From DASVCS01 sp036381495 (GTDB lineage: Bacteria; Gemmatimonadota; Gemmatimonadetes; Longimicrobiales; RSA9), in NCBI GenBank assembly GCA_036381495.1, contig DASVCS010000053.1:1-44036 (forward strand): a DNA stretch of 44,036 bases, in the 5' to 3' direction. Of this stretch, positions 24,131 through 33,463 are shown one piece after another. How positions within the stretch are numbered: position 1 is the stretch's first letter; each line of letters starts with the position of its first letter. The notes under the pieces were generated by a model. That model was not told where the DNA came from and searched no databases. It saw only the letters and a list, made by a program, of their open reading frames with translations. Position numbers and translations under genes: made by a program.

Positions 24131-25996
24131 TCACTCCCGGTACCGCTTCCAATCTTCGAGGAACCAGTTCCACGGGCTCGGCCAGCGCAGCGCGCGCCAT
24201 TCGCCGTCCGTCACGAACCCCGCACCCAGTTCCCCCGGCCGCCGCAGACGCAGGTTCGGCGCCGGGTGCGGCGTACACGGCAACGGCGCATCCATGCAGC
24301 GGTTGTCGTCCTTCGGCACGTACAGACGCAACCCGCTTCCGGTGACGAACGTCTCGAGTTCCGGCGGCGGCGTCGGATGGAACCCGTGGTCGGGCCCCGG
24401 CGCGACGAACAACGCGCGCACGACCTGGGCGATCGGGTCGGGGCCGCGTAGCAGCGCCGCCCGCGCCTCCCGCACGATCGGCAGCACACCGACCAGGAGC
24501 CCCGCGACCAGGACCGGCGCGCCCGCGGCTCGGCCGCCACCCCACGCACCGAGCACCTGCGCGACGAGCAACGCCGAAAGCAGCCAGAAGAGGGGGAAAC
24601 CGAACACCGGGCGCGGTGCCGTCATGAACCAGAACGCCGCCCCCACTGCCAGCGGGAGGAGAAGGAGCCAGCCCGCCGCAGCGGGACGCGACACCCGGCC
24701 CCATCCCCACACCCGCCCCACTCCGGAGACGAGCGGCAGCGCCCCGACCAGCGCGAGCGGCAGCACCACCTGCCAGTTCGCATCTTCGTTGCTCAGCAGA
24801 CTCGCCGCCCACGGCCCCAGCCAGTTCCAGTGCAGCACCGTCTCCGGCGCAAACGGGATGCCACCCCGATAGTAGGTCCGCGCGAAATGCCGGATCCAGG
24901 CCAGTTCCGCCTCCGCCTGCTCGACCGGGACACGCCACGGAACGGGGAACGCCGCGAACGTGCTCGGATACGCCGGATACCCGCTCAGGATGACGCCGCG
25001 CGCCAGCCAGGTGAGCGCGAGAGCGCCGCAGAGGCCGATCGCCCATCCGAGCGCGCGGCCGCTCGGACCGCGCGCCGTGCGGCCGGCCCGGCGCAACAGA
25101 TACGCACCCACGCTCCAGGCGGCGACGGCGAAGACCGCCACGCTCAGCTTGAAACAGACGGCCACCGCGAGCAACACCATGGCCGCGAACCCGTCGAACG
25201 CGGTCGCCGCCGCCGCCCCCGGCGTCTCCTCCCGGCGCACGAGTCGGCCGAACAGGATCGAGACGGCCACGAGGAGGACGACCGCCGCCGCCACGTCGGT
25301 GGTGAAGCTCGAGAGGAAGAACGGCCTCAGGACCATGGCCACGATCGGCGCGAGCAACGCCAGATCGAAGATGGACCGAGCCCGGTCGGGCCCGTGCGCA
25401 CTCGGAAACCGGAAGGCGCGGACGAGGATGCGGGCCAGGATCGCGACGAGGAACAGTCCGTTGACCACGTGGTTGGACCGACCCGCCCACGGCCCGACAT
25501 CGACCAGCGCGGCAAAGAGCAGGCTCGAATTGTTGAATGCCAGCCGGCCATGCAGGTTGGCGAGACCCGGGACGACCGGGAAGGCGTGGGTCCATTCGAT
25601 GACCGGGATGTGGTACATCCCGCTGTCGTATGCGGTGACCGGCAGCAACGCGCGGTCCGCGACCCAGCTCGCCGCCACGAGCACGACCCCGGCGAGCGGG
25701 AGCACACGGCGCCACCGGACCTGCCGGAGCCACGCTCCGAGCGCGCCCGCGTTGGCGCCGATCCCCGCCAGCCCGAGCGCGATGACCGCGGCGGTCGCCG
25801 GCCAGCGGATGGGGAGCAGGAAGTGCCAGAGCTGAAGGAAGAGAATGACCGTGCCGAGGCCGAGCCAGAAGCAGGTGTCCGCATCCTCGTAGCAGAGCGT
25901 GCGAAGCCCGAACGACCGCCGCAGCAGCAGGCCCCAACCGCTGAGGACGGCCGTGAGGACCACCCACGTGGCGAGTGTGCCGGCAATGCCCCCCAT
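24131..25996 (-). CDS. Large polytopic membrane protein of the LIC_10190-like type
   Basis: About 621 residues with a dozen or so hydrophobic helices and a short hydrophilic C-terminus. A conserved-looking loop reads AYDSGMYHIPVIEWTHAFPV, then VPGLANLHGRLAFNNSSLL. That pattern (YDsglYHip, N-lHgRlaFN) resembles the uncharacterised LIC_10190 family of surface-glycan loci, and its acidic/His loop after the first helices recalls GT-C enzymes. I am confident it is an integral membrane protein and less so of the family. The frame is open up to 26275, but the upstream part is Pro/Arg-rich without membrane character. ATG 25996 begins directly before the first helix; GTG 26011 is an alternative. A 262 bp space separates it from the flippase gene upstream, in which I see no other gene. 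Confidence 0.7.
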   Translation of the reverse strand: MGGIAGTLATWVVLTAVLSGWGLLLRRSFGLRTLCYEDADTCFWLGLGTVILFLQLWHFLLPIRWPATAAVIALGLAGIGANAGALGAWLRQVRWRRVLPLAGVVLVAASWVADRALLPVTAYDSGMYHIPVIEWTHAFPVVPGLANLHGRLAFNNSSLLFAALVDVGPWAGRSNHVVNGLFLVAILARILVRAFRFPSAHGPDRARSIFDLALLAPIVAMVLRPFFLSSFTTDVAAAVVLLVAVSILFGRLVRREETPGAAAATAFDGFAAMVLLAVAVCFKLSVAVFAVAAWSVGAYLLRRAGRTARGPSGRALGWAIGLCGALALTWLARGVILSGYPAYPSTFAAFPVPWRVPVEQAEAELAWIRHFARTYYRGGIPFAPETVLHWNWLGPWAASLLSNEDANWQVVLPLALVGALPLVSGVGRVWGWGRVSRPAAAGWLLLLPLAVGAAFWFMTAPRPVFGFPLFWLLSALLVAQVLGAWGGGRAAGAPVLVAGLLVGVLPIVREARAALLRGPDPIAQVVRALFVAPGPDHGFHPTPPPELETFVTGSGLRLYVPKDDNRCMDAPLPCTPHPAPNLRLRRPGELGAGFVTDGEWRALRWPSPWNWFLEDWKRYRE

Positions 25997-26258
25997 CAGT
26001 TCGACGTGCACGGGTCCGGTGCGCGTTGATGGCCCGATCGGGCCGCCCGACGGACTGTGGGAAACCGGATGCGTGTCGAAGCATGTCGCGAGGACGATCC
26101 GCGCGCCCGAGCGCAACCCCGCGGCGCCCGGCGGCGCGCGCGACGCCACAGCGCCGGGCGGTGCATCCGGAACGGCCGCTTCCGGGCACGTTCCGTGCCA
26201 CCGGCACGACGCGACACCGGCGCCGCACCACCCGCCGTGCCGGACCGGAGGGGCACGG

Positions 26259-27731
26259 TCACCCGCGCGTCGCAACCAGCGAGAGGACCCGCCACGGCCG
26301 TAGCACGGATCGTCGGACCAGCTCCCTCTCGGCCGCTGTCAGCACCTGCCGGTAGAGCGCCGCGAACGAAGCCGCGGCCAGTCCACTGCCGAGGGCCAGC
26401 GACGCCGGGATCGGAAGCCCGTCGAATGCGTTCCTCACCAGCACGGCGGCGACGAGGACTCCGTAGATCTTCCCCACGGCGCTCCACGGATACTCGATCC
26501 GGTACTCTCGCTGCGAGAAGTAGTACACGCCGCAGAAACGCAGCGCATACGCCGCGAGCGTCGCCGCGGCGGCGCCGAGCACGCCGAAGCGCGGAATCAG
26601 CAGCAGATTCAACACGGTCACCACCACCACGCAGCTCGCGGAGACCAGCGAGAGCTTCCCCGTCCGCTCCTTCAGGAACAATCCCAGGTTCGCGAACGAC
26701 ACCCAGCCGAAGATGATCTGCGCCGCGAGCAGCCACGGCACGAGCCGCTGCGCCGGCAGGAACGCGGGATCCGCCATCACGCGCAGCAGGTCCGGCGTGA
26801 AGAGCGCGATGACCAGCGCCACCGATCCGACGGCGAGATTCATGTACGTGAACGTTCGCGTGTAGACCTCCTGCGCGTTCGGCTGCTTCGCGATCGTGAA
26901 GCGGTAGTGTTCCCAGACCATGCGGAACGGCGTGAACGCGAAGGCGGCAAGCACGAACGCGAACTTGTACGCCAGCGAGTAGATCCCGACGGCGGCCGGT
27001 CCCGAGACATGTTGCAGGAAGTAGCGGTCCGAGAACACGAGCACGAAGTTCCCCAGTGTCCACAGGATCATCGGGGATCCGAACCGCGCCATCGCCACGA
27101 ACTTTTCGCTCGAGAAGCGGAACCCGGCTCTACGGAACGCGAAGACGGCCACGCCGACGCCGAAGATCGTCGTGGCGATGAGGTTGCTGAGCAGCACGCC
27201 CAGGACACCCATACGCCGCCCGACGACGAAGTAGATGTTCAGCGACAGCATCGCGATGAGCTTGCCGACGTTGAGCAGCACGAAGAGTCGGGATCGGTGC
27301 AGCACCCGCACCAGCAACAGCGGGACGACCTCGCACGTCTGCGCGAGATAGATGAGGAAGAAGATGCGGAAGAAGCGCGGATCGACGTCCGGGCCCAGAA
27401 CGATGCGGGTCAGCGCGGGGGATGCGGCAAGACCGAGCAGCGCGGTCACGAGCGCGACGGCGGTCATCGCGATCGCGGCCGTGCTGATCACGCGATCCTG
27501 CTCCTCTCGCGTTTCGCAATCGGCGTAGAACTTGAAGACGCTCCCCGCGATCCCCATCCCGGCGATGGTCGCGATGACGTCGACCGTCATCGAGAGCAGC
27601 TCGAGGATCCCGTAATCCGCGGGCGTGAGATAGTGCGTATAGATCGGCAGCATCAGGAAGCTCGCGAGCTTCCCGATCGCCACGCCCAGGCCGTAGATGG
27701 CCGTATGCTTTCCGACCGTTCTGAGACTCAT
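26259..27731 (-). CDS. Wzx-type polysaccharide flippase (MOP superfamily)
   Basis: A 490-residue membrane protein with about twelve to fourteen helices, of the length and pattern of PST/Wzx exporters that flip undecaprenyl-diphosphate-linked repeat units. The N-terminus GKHTAIYGLGVAIGKLASFLMLPIYTHYLTPADYGILELL is typical of the Polysacc_synt family (helix 1 followed by the 'P-x-Y-x-x-x-L-x-P-x-D-Y-G' turn). The central KFVAMARFGSPMILWTLGNFVLVFSDRYFL is the matching start of the second half. It lies between an ATP-grasp enzyme (31 bp upstream) and the LIC_10190-like gene. Its presence implies Wzy-type rather than ABC-transporter export, though no ABC genes are visible either way. Confidence 0.92.
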   Translation of the reverse strand: MSLRTVGKHTAIYGLGVAIGKLASFLMLPIYTHYLTPADYGILELLSMTVDVIATIAGMGIAGSVFKFYADCETREEQDRVISTAAIAMTAVALVTALLGLAASPALTRIVLGPDVDPRFFRIFFLIYLAQTCEVVPLLLVRVLHRSRLFVLLNVGKLIAMLSLNIYFVVGRRMGVLGVLLSNLIATTIFGVGVAVFAFRRAGFRFSSEKFVAMARFGSPMILWTLGNFVLVFSDRYFLQHVSGPAAVGIYSLAYKFAFVLAAFAFTPFRMVWEHYRFTIAKQPNAQEVYTRTFTYMNLAVGSVALVIALFTPDLLRVMADPAFLPAQRLVPWLLAAQIIFGWVSFANLGLFLKERTGKLSLVSASCVVVVTVLNLLLIPRFGVLGAAAATLAAYALRFCGVYYFSQREYRIEYPWSAVGKIYGVLVAAVLVRNAFDGLPIPASLALGSGLAAASFAALYRQVLTAAERELVRRSVLRPWRVLSLVATRG

Positions 27732-27762
27732 TGTCGTCGTGATCCGAGGCCGGGAGCGGCGC

Positions 27763-28947
27763 TCACCGGCCGCGCAGCCAGTTCCATGCCTCCCGCACCG
27801 CCGGTGCCGGGTCGTCGAGCCGGAACACCTCGTCCCGGCTGCCGGCGCCGAACGCCGCGAGGAACGCGATCAGTGCGCGGCCGATCCCGGGCGCGTCGGG
27901 CGGCAATGCGAGTTCCTCCCTCGAGTGCCGGAGGCGCGCCAGCAGGTGATCCACATCTCCCCAGAACCAGCGGCTGCGGACCCCCTCGCGGTAGGAGAGC
28001 ACCGGCTGCATCCGGCGGCCCTGCGCCGCGGCGACCAGGAGACCGGGGAAGTCCACACCGGCGTCGATCGCCAACTGGAGCGAGCCCCAGAACCGGCCGT
28101 TGATCTCCATCAGGTACGGCGTGCCGGTCGCGCGCTCGACCTTGTACTCGACCATCGCGACGCCTTCCCAGCCGAATCGCCGGAGCAGCGCCCGCGAGGC
28201 ATCCAGCAACGCGGGATCCAGCCGGATACTCTCGCGGTACACGCTCACGCCGCCCGACGGCGGTTTCTCCCGGATCCGCCGGTGGGAGAACGATGCCAGG
28301 ACCTCGTCCGCCCAGACCAGCAGGAACACGCCCACGCCCGGGCCGATGATCCGCTCCTGGACGAGCACCGGATACGCGCCGGGCGGCATACGCTCGAGCG
28401 CGGCGCGGAGCGCGTCGGCATCCGCCACGTGTACGACGGAGGACTTGATCCGTCCGGCACGACCCTCGATGACCGAACGCGCAGGCTTGAGTACGAGCGG
28501 AAACCGCATCCCCTCCGGGAGCGCGCCGCGTTGCGGTGGCGCGTCCAGTCGCCACTGCGCCGGCACCGCGATCCCCACGGCGCGGGCCGCCTCGAGGACG
28601 GCCGGCTTGTCACAGATGCGTGCGAACCGTTCATGGTCCGGGAACGGGATCTGGATACCGGCGAACGCGTCCCGCGCGGGGAGGACGGCCAGGAGCGCCG
28701 CCTCCGAGAACGGCAGCAGGATGTCGATGCCCCACTCGTCGACCAGACGCCGCAACGCGGTCACGAAGCCGGCCGCATCCCCGAGTGGATCCGGCACCGT
28801 CGCCACCCGCCGGGCGTACCGGGATGCGCCGGCCAGCGGCGCCTCTCGTGACGCGCACACGGACACCTCGTGACCTGCTCGCCCGAGCGACCGGACCGCC
28901 GCCAGCGCTGCCCGCTGCTCGGCATCCGTCACCAGGATCGAGGCCAC
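27763..28947 (-). CDS. ATP-grasp enzyme, carbamoyl-phosphate-synthase-like fold (copy 1)
   Basis: A 394-residue ATP-grasp ligase. It has an N-terminal Rossmann-like domain (ILVTDAEQRAALAAVRSLGRAG), then a grasp domain: FPLVLKPARSV with the ATP-binding lysine, VLVQERIIGPGVGVFLL with the adenine-contacting residues, and EGVAMVEYKV then PYLMEINGRFWGSLQLAIDAGVDFP, holding the Glu/Asn metal ligands. Such proteins join a carboxylate to an amine or similar via an acyl phosphate; homologues are common in exopolysaccharide loci with unknown substrates. It starts at GTG 28947, supported by a GGAG motif 7 bases upstream. It lies 43 bp after a GT4 gene and 31 bp before the flippase, in the same operon. 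Its substrate may be an amino acid joined to a uronic acid; this is inference. Confidence 0.85.
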   Translation of the reverse strand: MASILVTDAEQRAALAAVRSLGRAGHEVSVCASREAPLAGASRYARRVATVPDPLGDAAGFVTALRRLVDEWGIDILLPFSEAALLAVLPARDAFAGIQIPFPDHERFARICDKPAVLEAARAVGIAVPAQWRLDAPPQRGALPEGMRFPLVLKPARSVIEGRAGRIKSSVVHVADADALRAALERMPPGAYPVLVQERIIGPGVGVFLLVWADEVLASFSHRRIREKPPSGGVSVYRESIRLDPALLDASRALLRRFGWEGVAMVEYKVERATGTPYLMEINGRFWGSLQLAIDAGVDFPGLLVAAAQGRRMQPVLSYREGVRSRWFWGDVDHLLARLRHSREELALPPDAPGIGRALIAFLAAFGAGSRDEVFRLDDPAPAVREAWNWLRGR

Positions 28948-28990
28948 ATCACCACTCCGTGCCCGCGGACCGACCCGGTATGGGGCCGCC

Positions 28991-30154
28991 TCACGCGACC
29001 GTCACATCCCGGCGCGCCACCCCGTCCCGCACCGGACGGGCGTCGGCCAGACACCGCTCGTACAACGCGCTATACGCTTGCACCATCGACTCGACCGTGA
29101 ACCGGCGCTCGACCCGCTCCCGGGCGACACGGCTGAACCGCTCGCGACGAACGACATCGCCGGCCAGCGCGTGCACCGCATCCGCCAGCGCCTCCGGCGC
29201 GCCCGTCGGCACGAGCACGCCGGTTACGCCATCCTCGATGATCTCTTCCGGGCCGCCGCACCGCGTCGCGACCACGGGCACACCGCACGCCATCGCCTGG
29301 ATCGTCGAGAGCGAAAAACCCTCCGCACTCGAACTGATCACGTAGATGTCGAAGTCCCCCATGATCCCGTGGACATCCTCGCGGAACCCCGTGAAGATGA
29401 CGGTCTGGTCGAGACCCAGAGAGGAACGCAACGCCAGCAGTCCGTCGTACCCCGCGTCTCGCGTGTCGCCGACGATGACCACCCGGTATGCGGCGGACCT
29501 GCGCCGCAACGCCGCGGCCGCCCGAAGCAGCGTGGGGTAGTCCTTGGACGCGCGAATGTTGCCCACGGCGCCGACCAGGATCGTCGTCTCCGGGAGACCC
29601 AGCTCCGCGCGCAGCCCACCGCGCGTGCCCGCGCGGAACACGCGCGCATCGATCCCGTTCGGGATGACCTCCGTTCTCGCCGGGTCGAGCCGATGCCGGC
29701 GGAGGAACGCGCGGCGCAATGCCGCCGAGACGAACACGATCCGGTTCCGCCGATGATCGAGAATCCGGAACTTCACCGCGCGGAAGCGCTCGTCCGCCGG
29801 CACGTCCGCATGTCCGTGGAACGTGCACACGACCGGCACGCCGCGGAGGCGCCCGAGCATGCCACCGTAGACGCCGGACGTCAGAAGATGCGCGTGGATG
29901 ATCTCGGCCCCGTTCCGCCGCGCGATTCCGTGGAGCCGCCGCAGGTAGCGGATATCGAACGAGCCGTGCGTCGGCACGACCAGCGGCTCGACCCCGGCCG
30001 ACCGCAGCGCGCCGTGCAGCCAGTCCACCTCCGGCACCACCGCAATCGAGCGCCAACGCCCCGGGTCCAGCCGCGCCAGCAACGTCGCGTAGACCGTCTC
30101 CGCACCGCCGGGGCCGCCCGTGTCGATCAGGTGCAGGATGTTCCTAGGCGCCAT
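28991..30154 (-). CDS. Glycosyltransferase family 4 with an altered E-x7-E motif
   Basis: A 387-residue GT4 protein. The N-terminal loop is LHLIDTGGPGGAETVYATLLARL, and the donor domain has VGAVGNIRASKDYPTLLRAA. The donor signature reads EGFSLSTIQAMACGVPVVATRCGG: the first glutamate is present, but the second, usually E, is Q. Many GT4 enzymes use that residue to hold the donor ribose or phosphate, so donor use may differ. The frame extends to 30241, but ATG 30154 is chosen because it begins at the first beta strand (NILHLID) and overlaps the end of the upstream ligase gene by 11 bp. It belongs to the minus-strand export operon. Confidence 0.87.
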   Translation of the reverse strand: MAPRNILHLIDTGGPGGAETVYATLLARLDPGRWRSIAVVPEVDWLHGALRSAGVEPLVVPTHGSFDIRYLRRLHGIARRNGAEIIHAHLLTSGVYGGMLGRLRGVPVVCTFHGHADVPADERFRAVKFRILDHRRNRIVFVSAALRRAFLRRHRLDPARTEVIPNGIDARVFRAGTRGGLRAELGLPETTILVGAVGNIRASKDYPTLLRAAAALRRRSAAYRVVIVGDTRDAGYDGLLALRSSLGLDQTVIFTGFREDVHGIMGDFDIYVISSSAEGFSLSTIQAMACGVPVVATRCGGPEEIIEDGVTGVLVPTGAPEALADAVHALAGDVVRRERFSRVARERVERRFTVESMVQAYSALYERCLADARPVRDGVARRDVTVA

Positions 30155-31514
30155 GTCCCGGGTGGGTGAGGAGCGGCGGACCGCCCCGCCAGCCCGACGG
30201 GACGCGCGCAGCGCCCGCGGCGCCCGGAAGGATCGCGGCACGCGCCCGCGTCTGCCTGTACTCGTTCAACGTCGCCGTGTACAGCGAGGACGTCATGGCC
30301 AGGTTGATCCAGAAGAACGGATAATAGAGCACGGTCACGAAGAACCCGGACACCATGAATCCGATCAGGGCGCAGTCCAGGCCGTGCGCGACGTGCCACG
30401 CGAACCGACCGCCATCGGGTAATCGGCGGGCCAGTTTCCGCGTCCGGCGGTTCAGCACGAAGGTCGCCAGGATCAGAAGGATGAACGAACCCAGCCCGAC
30501 GTAGCCCAGCTCCGTCGCGGCCTCGAGGAAGATGTTGTGGATCAACTGCCCGTGCGGATTGTAATGGCTCCGGTAATACGGCAACCAGTTCTTGTAGCCG
30601 ATCCCGAGGACGGGGTGGTCCCCCAGGATCTCGAGACCATCCTTCCAGTAAGTGATCCGCCGCGTCGAGGTCTTGTCATCCCCCATCGTATTGAAGCGTT
30701 CCTTCTGCTCGGGCGGCAGGATCAGGAGCACGAGCGCCGCGAGCGCGGCCAGGCCGACCATCGCCCGCAGCCGCCGACGGCTCTTCGCCAGCATCCAGAG
30801 CGCGATCCCGGCGAGGCCGAGGACCGCGCCGCGCGATGAGGACGCGACGATCGTGGCCACCGCGCTGAACGGCATGAAGGCGAGCACCCACGTCTTGAGC
30901 CGTCCCCAGTACGGCCGCAGCGCGAGGATGAAGAAGAACGAGAGCGGCGCAAACATCGCCATCTGGATCCCGCACTCGCCCGAGTTCTGGAACCACCCCG
31001 GCGCGCAGGTCGTGCCCCAGCTCCGGAACCCGAACCCGGCCTCCGCCCATGACCGCACGCCATGCTGCGACATCTTGGTGCAAAAAAGCAGGAAACAGCA
31101 GAAAAAGAACAGGAACCGCCCGTTCGTCGTCACAATGTGGGTGATCAACAGATAGATCAGCACCCAGGACACGTAGAGTTGCAGTTGCCCGAACGCCGTG
31201 GATGGCGAGTAGGCGAGGGCCGACGAGAGGAGGACCACGAGCGTGAAGAGCCCCAGCAGCCCGTCCGCCAGGTTCCACGGACGCAGCTTCGCGCCCTCGT
31301 ACACGTAGACCGCGGCGCACAGCAGGATCACCCATGACGCGAACGGCCACCCCGAAATGACGTCGTAGATCTGCTGTGGCCGGACGTACTCGAAGAACAG
31401 GTAAACGCAGATCAGCCAGTAGGAGGCCGGCTGGCTTCGGATGAAACGCCAGATCGCCCGGGGATCCAGTTCGTACAACTTCGAGGTTTTCGGGATCGTC
31501 GCATCTACGCTCAT
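30144..31514 (-). CDS. O-antigen ligase/polymerase-like membrane protein (Wzy/WaaL superfamily)
   Basis: A 456-residue protein with about ten membrane helices. The long extracytoplasmic loop includes RRITYWKDGLEILGDHPVLGIGYKNW, then HNPHGQLIHNIFLEAATELGYVG: the G-x-G and H-N-x-x-L-E pattern is characteristic of the Wzy_C/O-antigen ligase domain (PF04932 type). These enzymes polymerise repeat units or ligate the polymer to its acceptor on the outer face of the membrane. A phenylalanine/cysteine-rich helix (FLFFFCCFLLFC) explains a short local drop in GC around 31081. The frame extends to 31604, but ATG 31514 overlaps the AsnB stop by ATGA. Polymerase or ligase cannot be told apart from sequence alone. 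Confidence 0.88.
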   Translation of the reverse strand: MSVDATIPKTSKLYELDPRAIWRFIRSQPASYWLICVYLFFEYVRPQQIYDVISGWPFASWVILLCAAVYVYEGAKLRPWNLADGLLGLFTLVVLLSSALAYSPSTAFGQLQLYVSWVLIYLLITHIVTTNGRFLFFFCCFLLFCTKMSQHGVRSWAEAGFGFRSWGTTCAPGWFQNSGECGIQMAMFAPLSFFFILALRPYWGRLKTWVLAFMPFSAVATIVASSSRGAVLGLAGIALWMLAKSRRRLRAMVGLAALAALVLLILPPEQKERFNTMGDDKTSTRRITYWKDGLEILGDHPVLGIGYKNWLPYYRSHYNPHGQLIHNIFLEAATELGYVGLGSFILLILATFVLNRRTRKLARRLPDGGRFAWHVAHGLDCALIGFMVSGFFVTVLYYPFFWINLAMTSSLYTATLNEYRQTRARAAILPGAAGAARVPSGWRGGPPLLTHPGHGA

Positions 31515-33463
31515 ACCGCCCACCGCTCTCGCCAAGCCTGGAAGATGAGCACGGTCCAGAGGGCCAGCGCCAGTCCGTCGTGGCCGCTCTGGAAGGCGTG
31601 CCACGCGCGTCTGATCGGCGCGGCGGACAGGATCTCATCCGCCTCGAGGCGCTCCGAGTCGAGCAGATCCTCCGCCCAAGCGCGGAGCGGACCGCGGAGC
31701 CACGCCGCGATCGGGACCGTGAACCCCACCTTGGGCCGCTCGACGAGCGCCTCCGGAACGTGGCGGTACAACACCTGGCGCAGCAGCCACTTGCCCCGGC
31801 CGCCCCGGATCTTGAGCGACGAGGGGAGTCGCCAACCGAACTCGACCACGCGGTGATCGATGAGCGGGACGCGCACTTCGAGACTGACGGCCATGCTCGC
31901 ACGGTCGACCTTCGCCAGGAGGTCGTCCGCCAGGTACGTCGCCTGGTCCGTCGCCATCATCCGGTCGAGCAGCGTGAGATCCCGTGTTCTATCGAGCATT
32001 TCCTCGACGCGACTCTCGCCTGTTTCCGCCTGGCGCAGCACGTGCTCGGGGTGCTGCCAGGCCGAGAGGAGCGATCGGTACATCGCGGCCTCCGAGTCCC
32101 GGGCGAGCAGGTGCCCGAGCTTGCCGATCTTCTCGCCCGGCAGGCGCACGCGGAGCGGGCTCGGCAGCAGCGGCGCCAGCGCGCCGTACGCGCGGTCCCA
32201 GGCCTGCGTCGAGACGCCGGTCATCGCGGCCGCGGCCAGTCGGCGCATCGGGCGCGGCACGCGGCCGAGCCGACGGATCATCCCCGCGCCCGCGAGGTAG
32301 CGGTTGTACCCCGCGAACACTTCATCGCCGCCGTCGCCCGAGAGTGCGACCACCACCTGTTCGCGCGCCAGTGCACAGACGAGGTGCGTCGGGATCTGCG
32401 ACGGATCGGCCAGCGGCTCGTCGAACATCTCGGGCAACCGCGGCACCACCGCGAGCGCATCCGTGCCATCCAGCACCAGCTCGGTGTGGTCCGTCCCGAG
32501 GTGCTCGGCCACCCGCGCCGCGTGCGGCGCTTCGTTGTGCGCCTCGTCCGTGAAGCCGATCGAGAACGTCCGGACCCGCCCGGGCGCCGCCGCCTGCATC
32601 AGCGCCACCACGGTCGAGGAGTCGATGCCGCCCGACAGCAGCGCGCCGAGTGGAACGTCCGCCTGCATCCGGAGTCGGACCGCATCGGTCAGCAGGCGCT
32701 CGAGCTCGGCGACGGCATCGTCGTCGGACCCCTCGAACACCGCATCCCTTCCCCTCCCGACCGCATCCTCGACCTCCCAGTACGGCGTGGATGCAGGCAA
32801 CGGCGCGGACGGAGCATCGATCATCAGGATGTGGCCGGGAAGCAGCTTCCGCACGTTCCTGTAGATCGTCGCGGGGGCGGGGACGTAAAGATAGCGCAGG
32901 TACGCGCTCAACGCATCCGTATCGAGCGTGCGGTCGAACTCCGGTCCCGCGGCGAGCGCCTTCAGCTCGGAGCCGAACGTCACCAACCCCGGCACGGCGC
33001 GCACGAAGAGCGGCTTGATTCCCAGGCGATCGCGGATCAGCGCGAGCCGACGCCGCTCCACGTCCCAGGCGGCAATGGCGAACATCCCGATGAATTGACG
33101 GACCGACCGGGCAATGCCCCAGCGCTCGAACGCCGCCGCGACCACTTCCGTGTCCGAATGGCCGCGAAACCGCACGCCTTCGCGCTCGAGTTCGGTACGC
33201 AGCGCACCGTGGTTGTAGACTTCGCCGTTGAAGACCACGGTGAACCGCCCGGCAGGCGAGCACATCGGCTGGTGGCCGTGCGCCGACAGGTCGATGATCG
33301 ACAGTCGCCGGAACCCGAGCGCGATTCCCGCCGCCGCATCCAGCCACGTCCCCTCGTCGTCGGGACCGCGATGCGTGATCGGGGCGGTCATCCGCCGGAC
33401 CGCCTGGTCGAGCGCCTCCGCCGTATGCGGAGTGCTGGTCAGGATTCCCGCGAATCCGCACAT
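31511..33463 (-). CDS. asnB: Asparagine synthetase-type glutamine amidotransferase (copy 2)
   Basis: A 650-residue AsnB-family protein, the first gene of the minus-strand export operon. MCGFAGILTS gives the Cys2 nucleophile, so the start is ATG 33463 although the frame is open to 33826. ITHRGPDDEGTW and VVFNGEVYNHGAL are the glutaminase motifs. The synthetase domain has the PP-loop LGALLSGGIDSSTVVALM at about residue 270 and VALSGDGGDEVFAGYNRYL. It is diverged from the copy at 11451 (for example GFAG versus GIAG, GIDSS versus GVDSG), so the two are not a recent duplication and probably have different acceptors. It couples to the ligase gene through ATGA. Family members in surface-glycan loci are thought to amidate carboxylates. 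Confidence 0.9.
   Translation of the reverse strand: MCGFAGILTSTPHTAEALDQAVRRMTAPITHRGPDDEGTWLDAAAGIALGFRRLSIIDLSAHGHQPMCSPAGRFTVVFNGEVYNHGALRTELEREGVRFRGHSDTEVVAAAFERWGIARSVRQFIGMFAIAAWDVERRRLALIRDRLGIKPLFVRAVPGLVTFGSELKALAAGPEFDRTLDTDALSAYLRYLYVPAPATIYRNVRKLLPGHILMIDAPSAPLPASTPYWEVEDAVGRGRDAVFEGSDDDAVAELERLLTDAVRLRMQADVPLGALLSGGIDSSTVVALMQAAAPGRVRTFSIGFTDEAHNEAPHAARVAEHLGTDHTELVLDGTDALAVVPRLPEMFDEPLADPSQIPTHLVCALAREQVVVALSGDGGDEVFAGYNRYLAGAGMIRRLGRVPRPMRRLAAAAMTGVSTQAWDRAYGALAPLLPSPLRVRLPGEKIGKLGHLLARDSEAAMYRSLLSAWQHPEHVLRQAETGESRVEEMLDRTRDLTLLDRMMATDQATYLADDLLAKVDRASMAVSLEVRVPLIDHRVVEFGWRLPSSLKIRGGRGKWLLRQVLYRHVPEALVERPKVGFTVPIAAWLRGPLRAWAEDLLDSERLEADEILSAAPIRRAWHAFQSGHDGLALALWTVLIFQAWRERWAV

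Noticed and set aside
31081..31140. Local GC dip (about 48%) as a sign of foreign DNA
   Set aside because: It encodes a Phe/Leu/Cys-rich membrane helix, so T-rich codons explain it.
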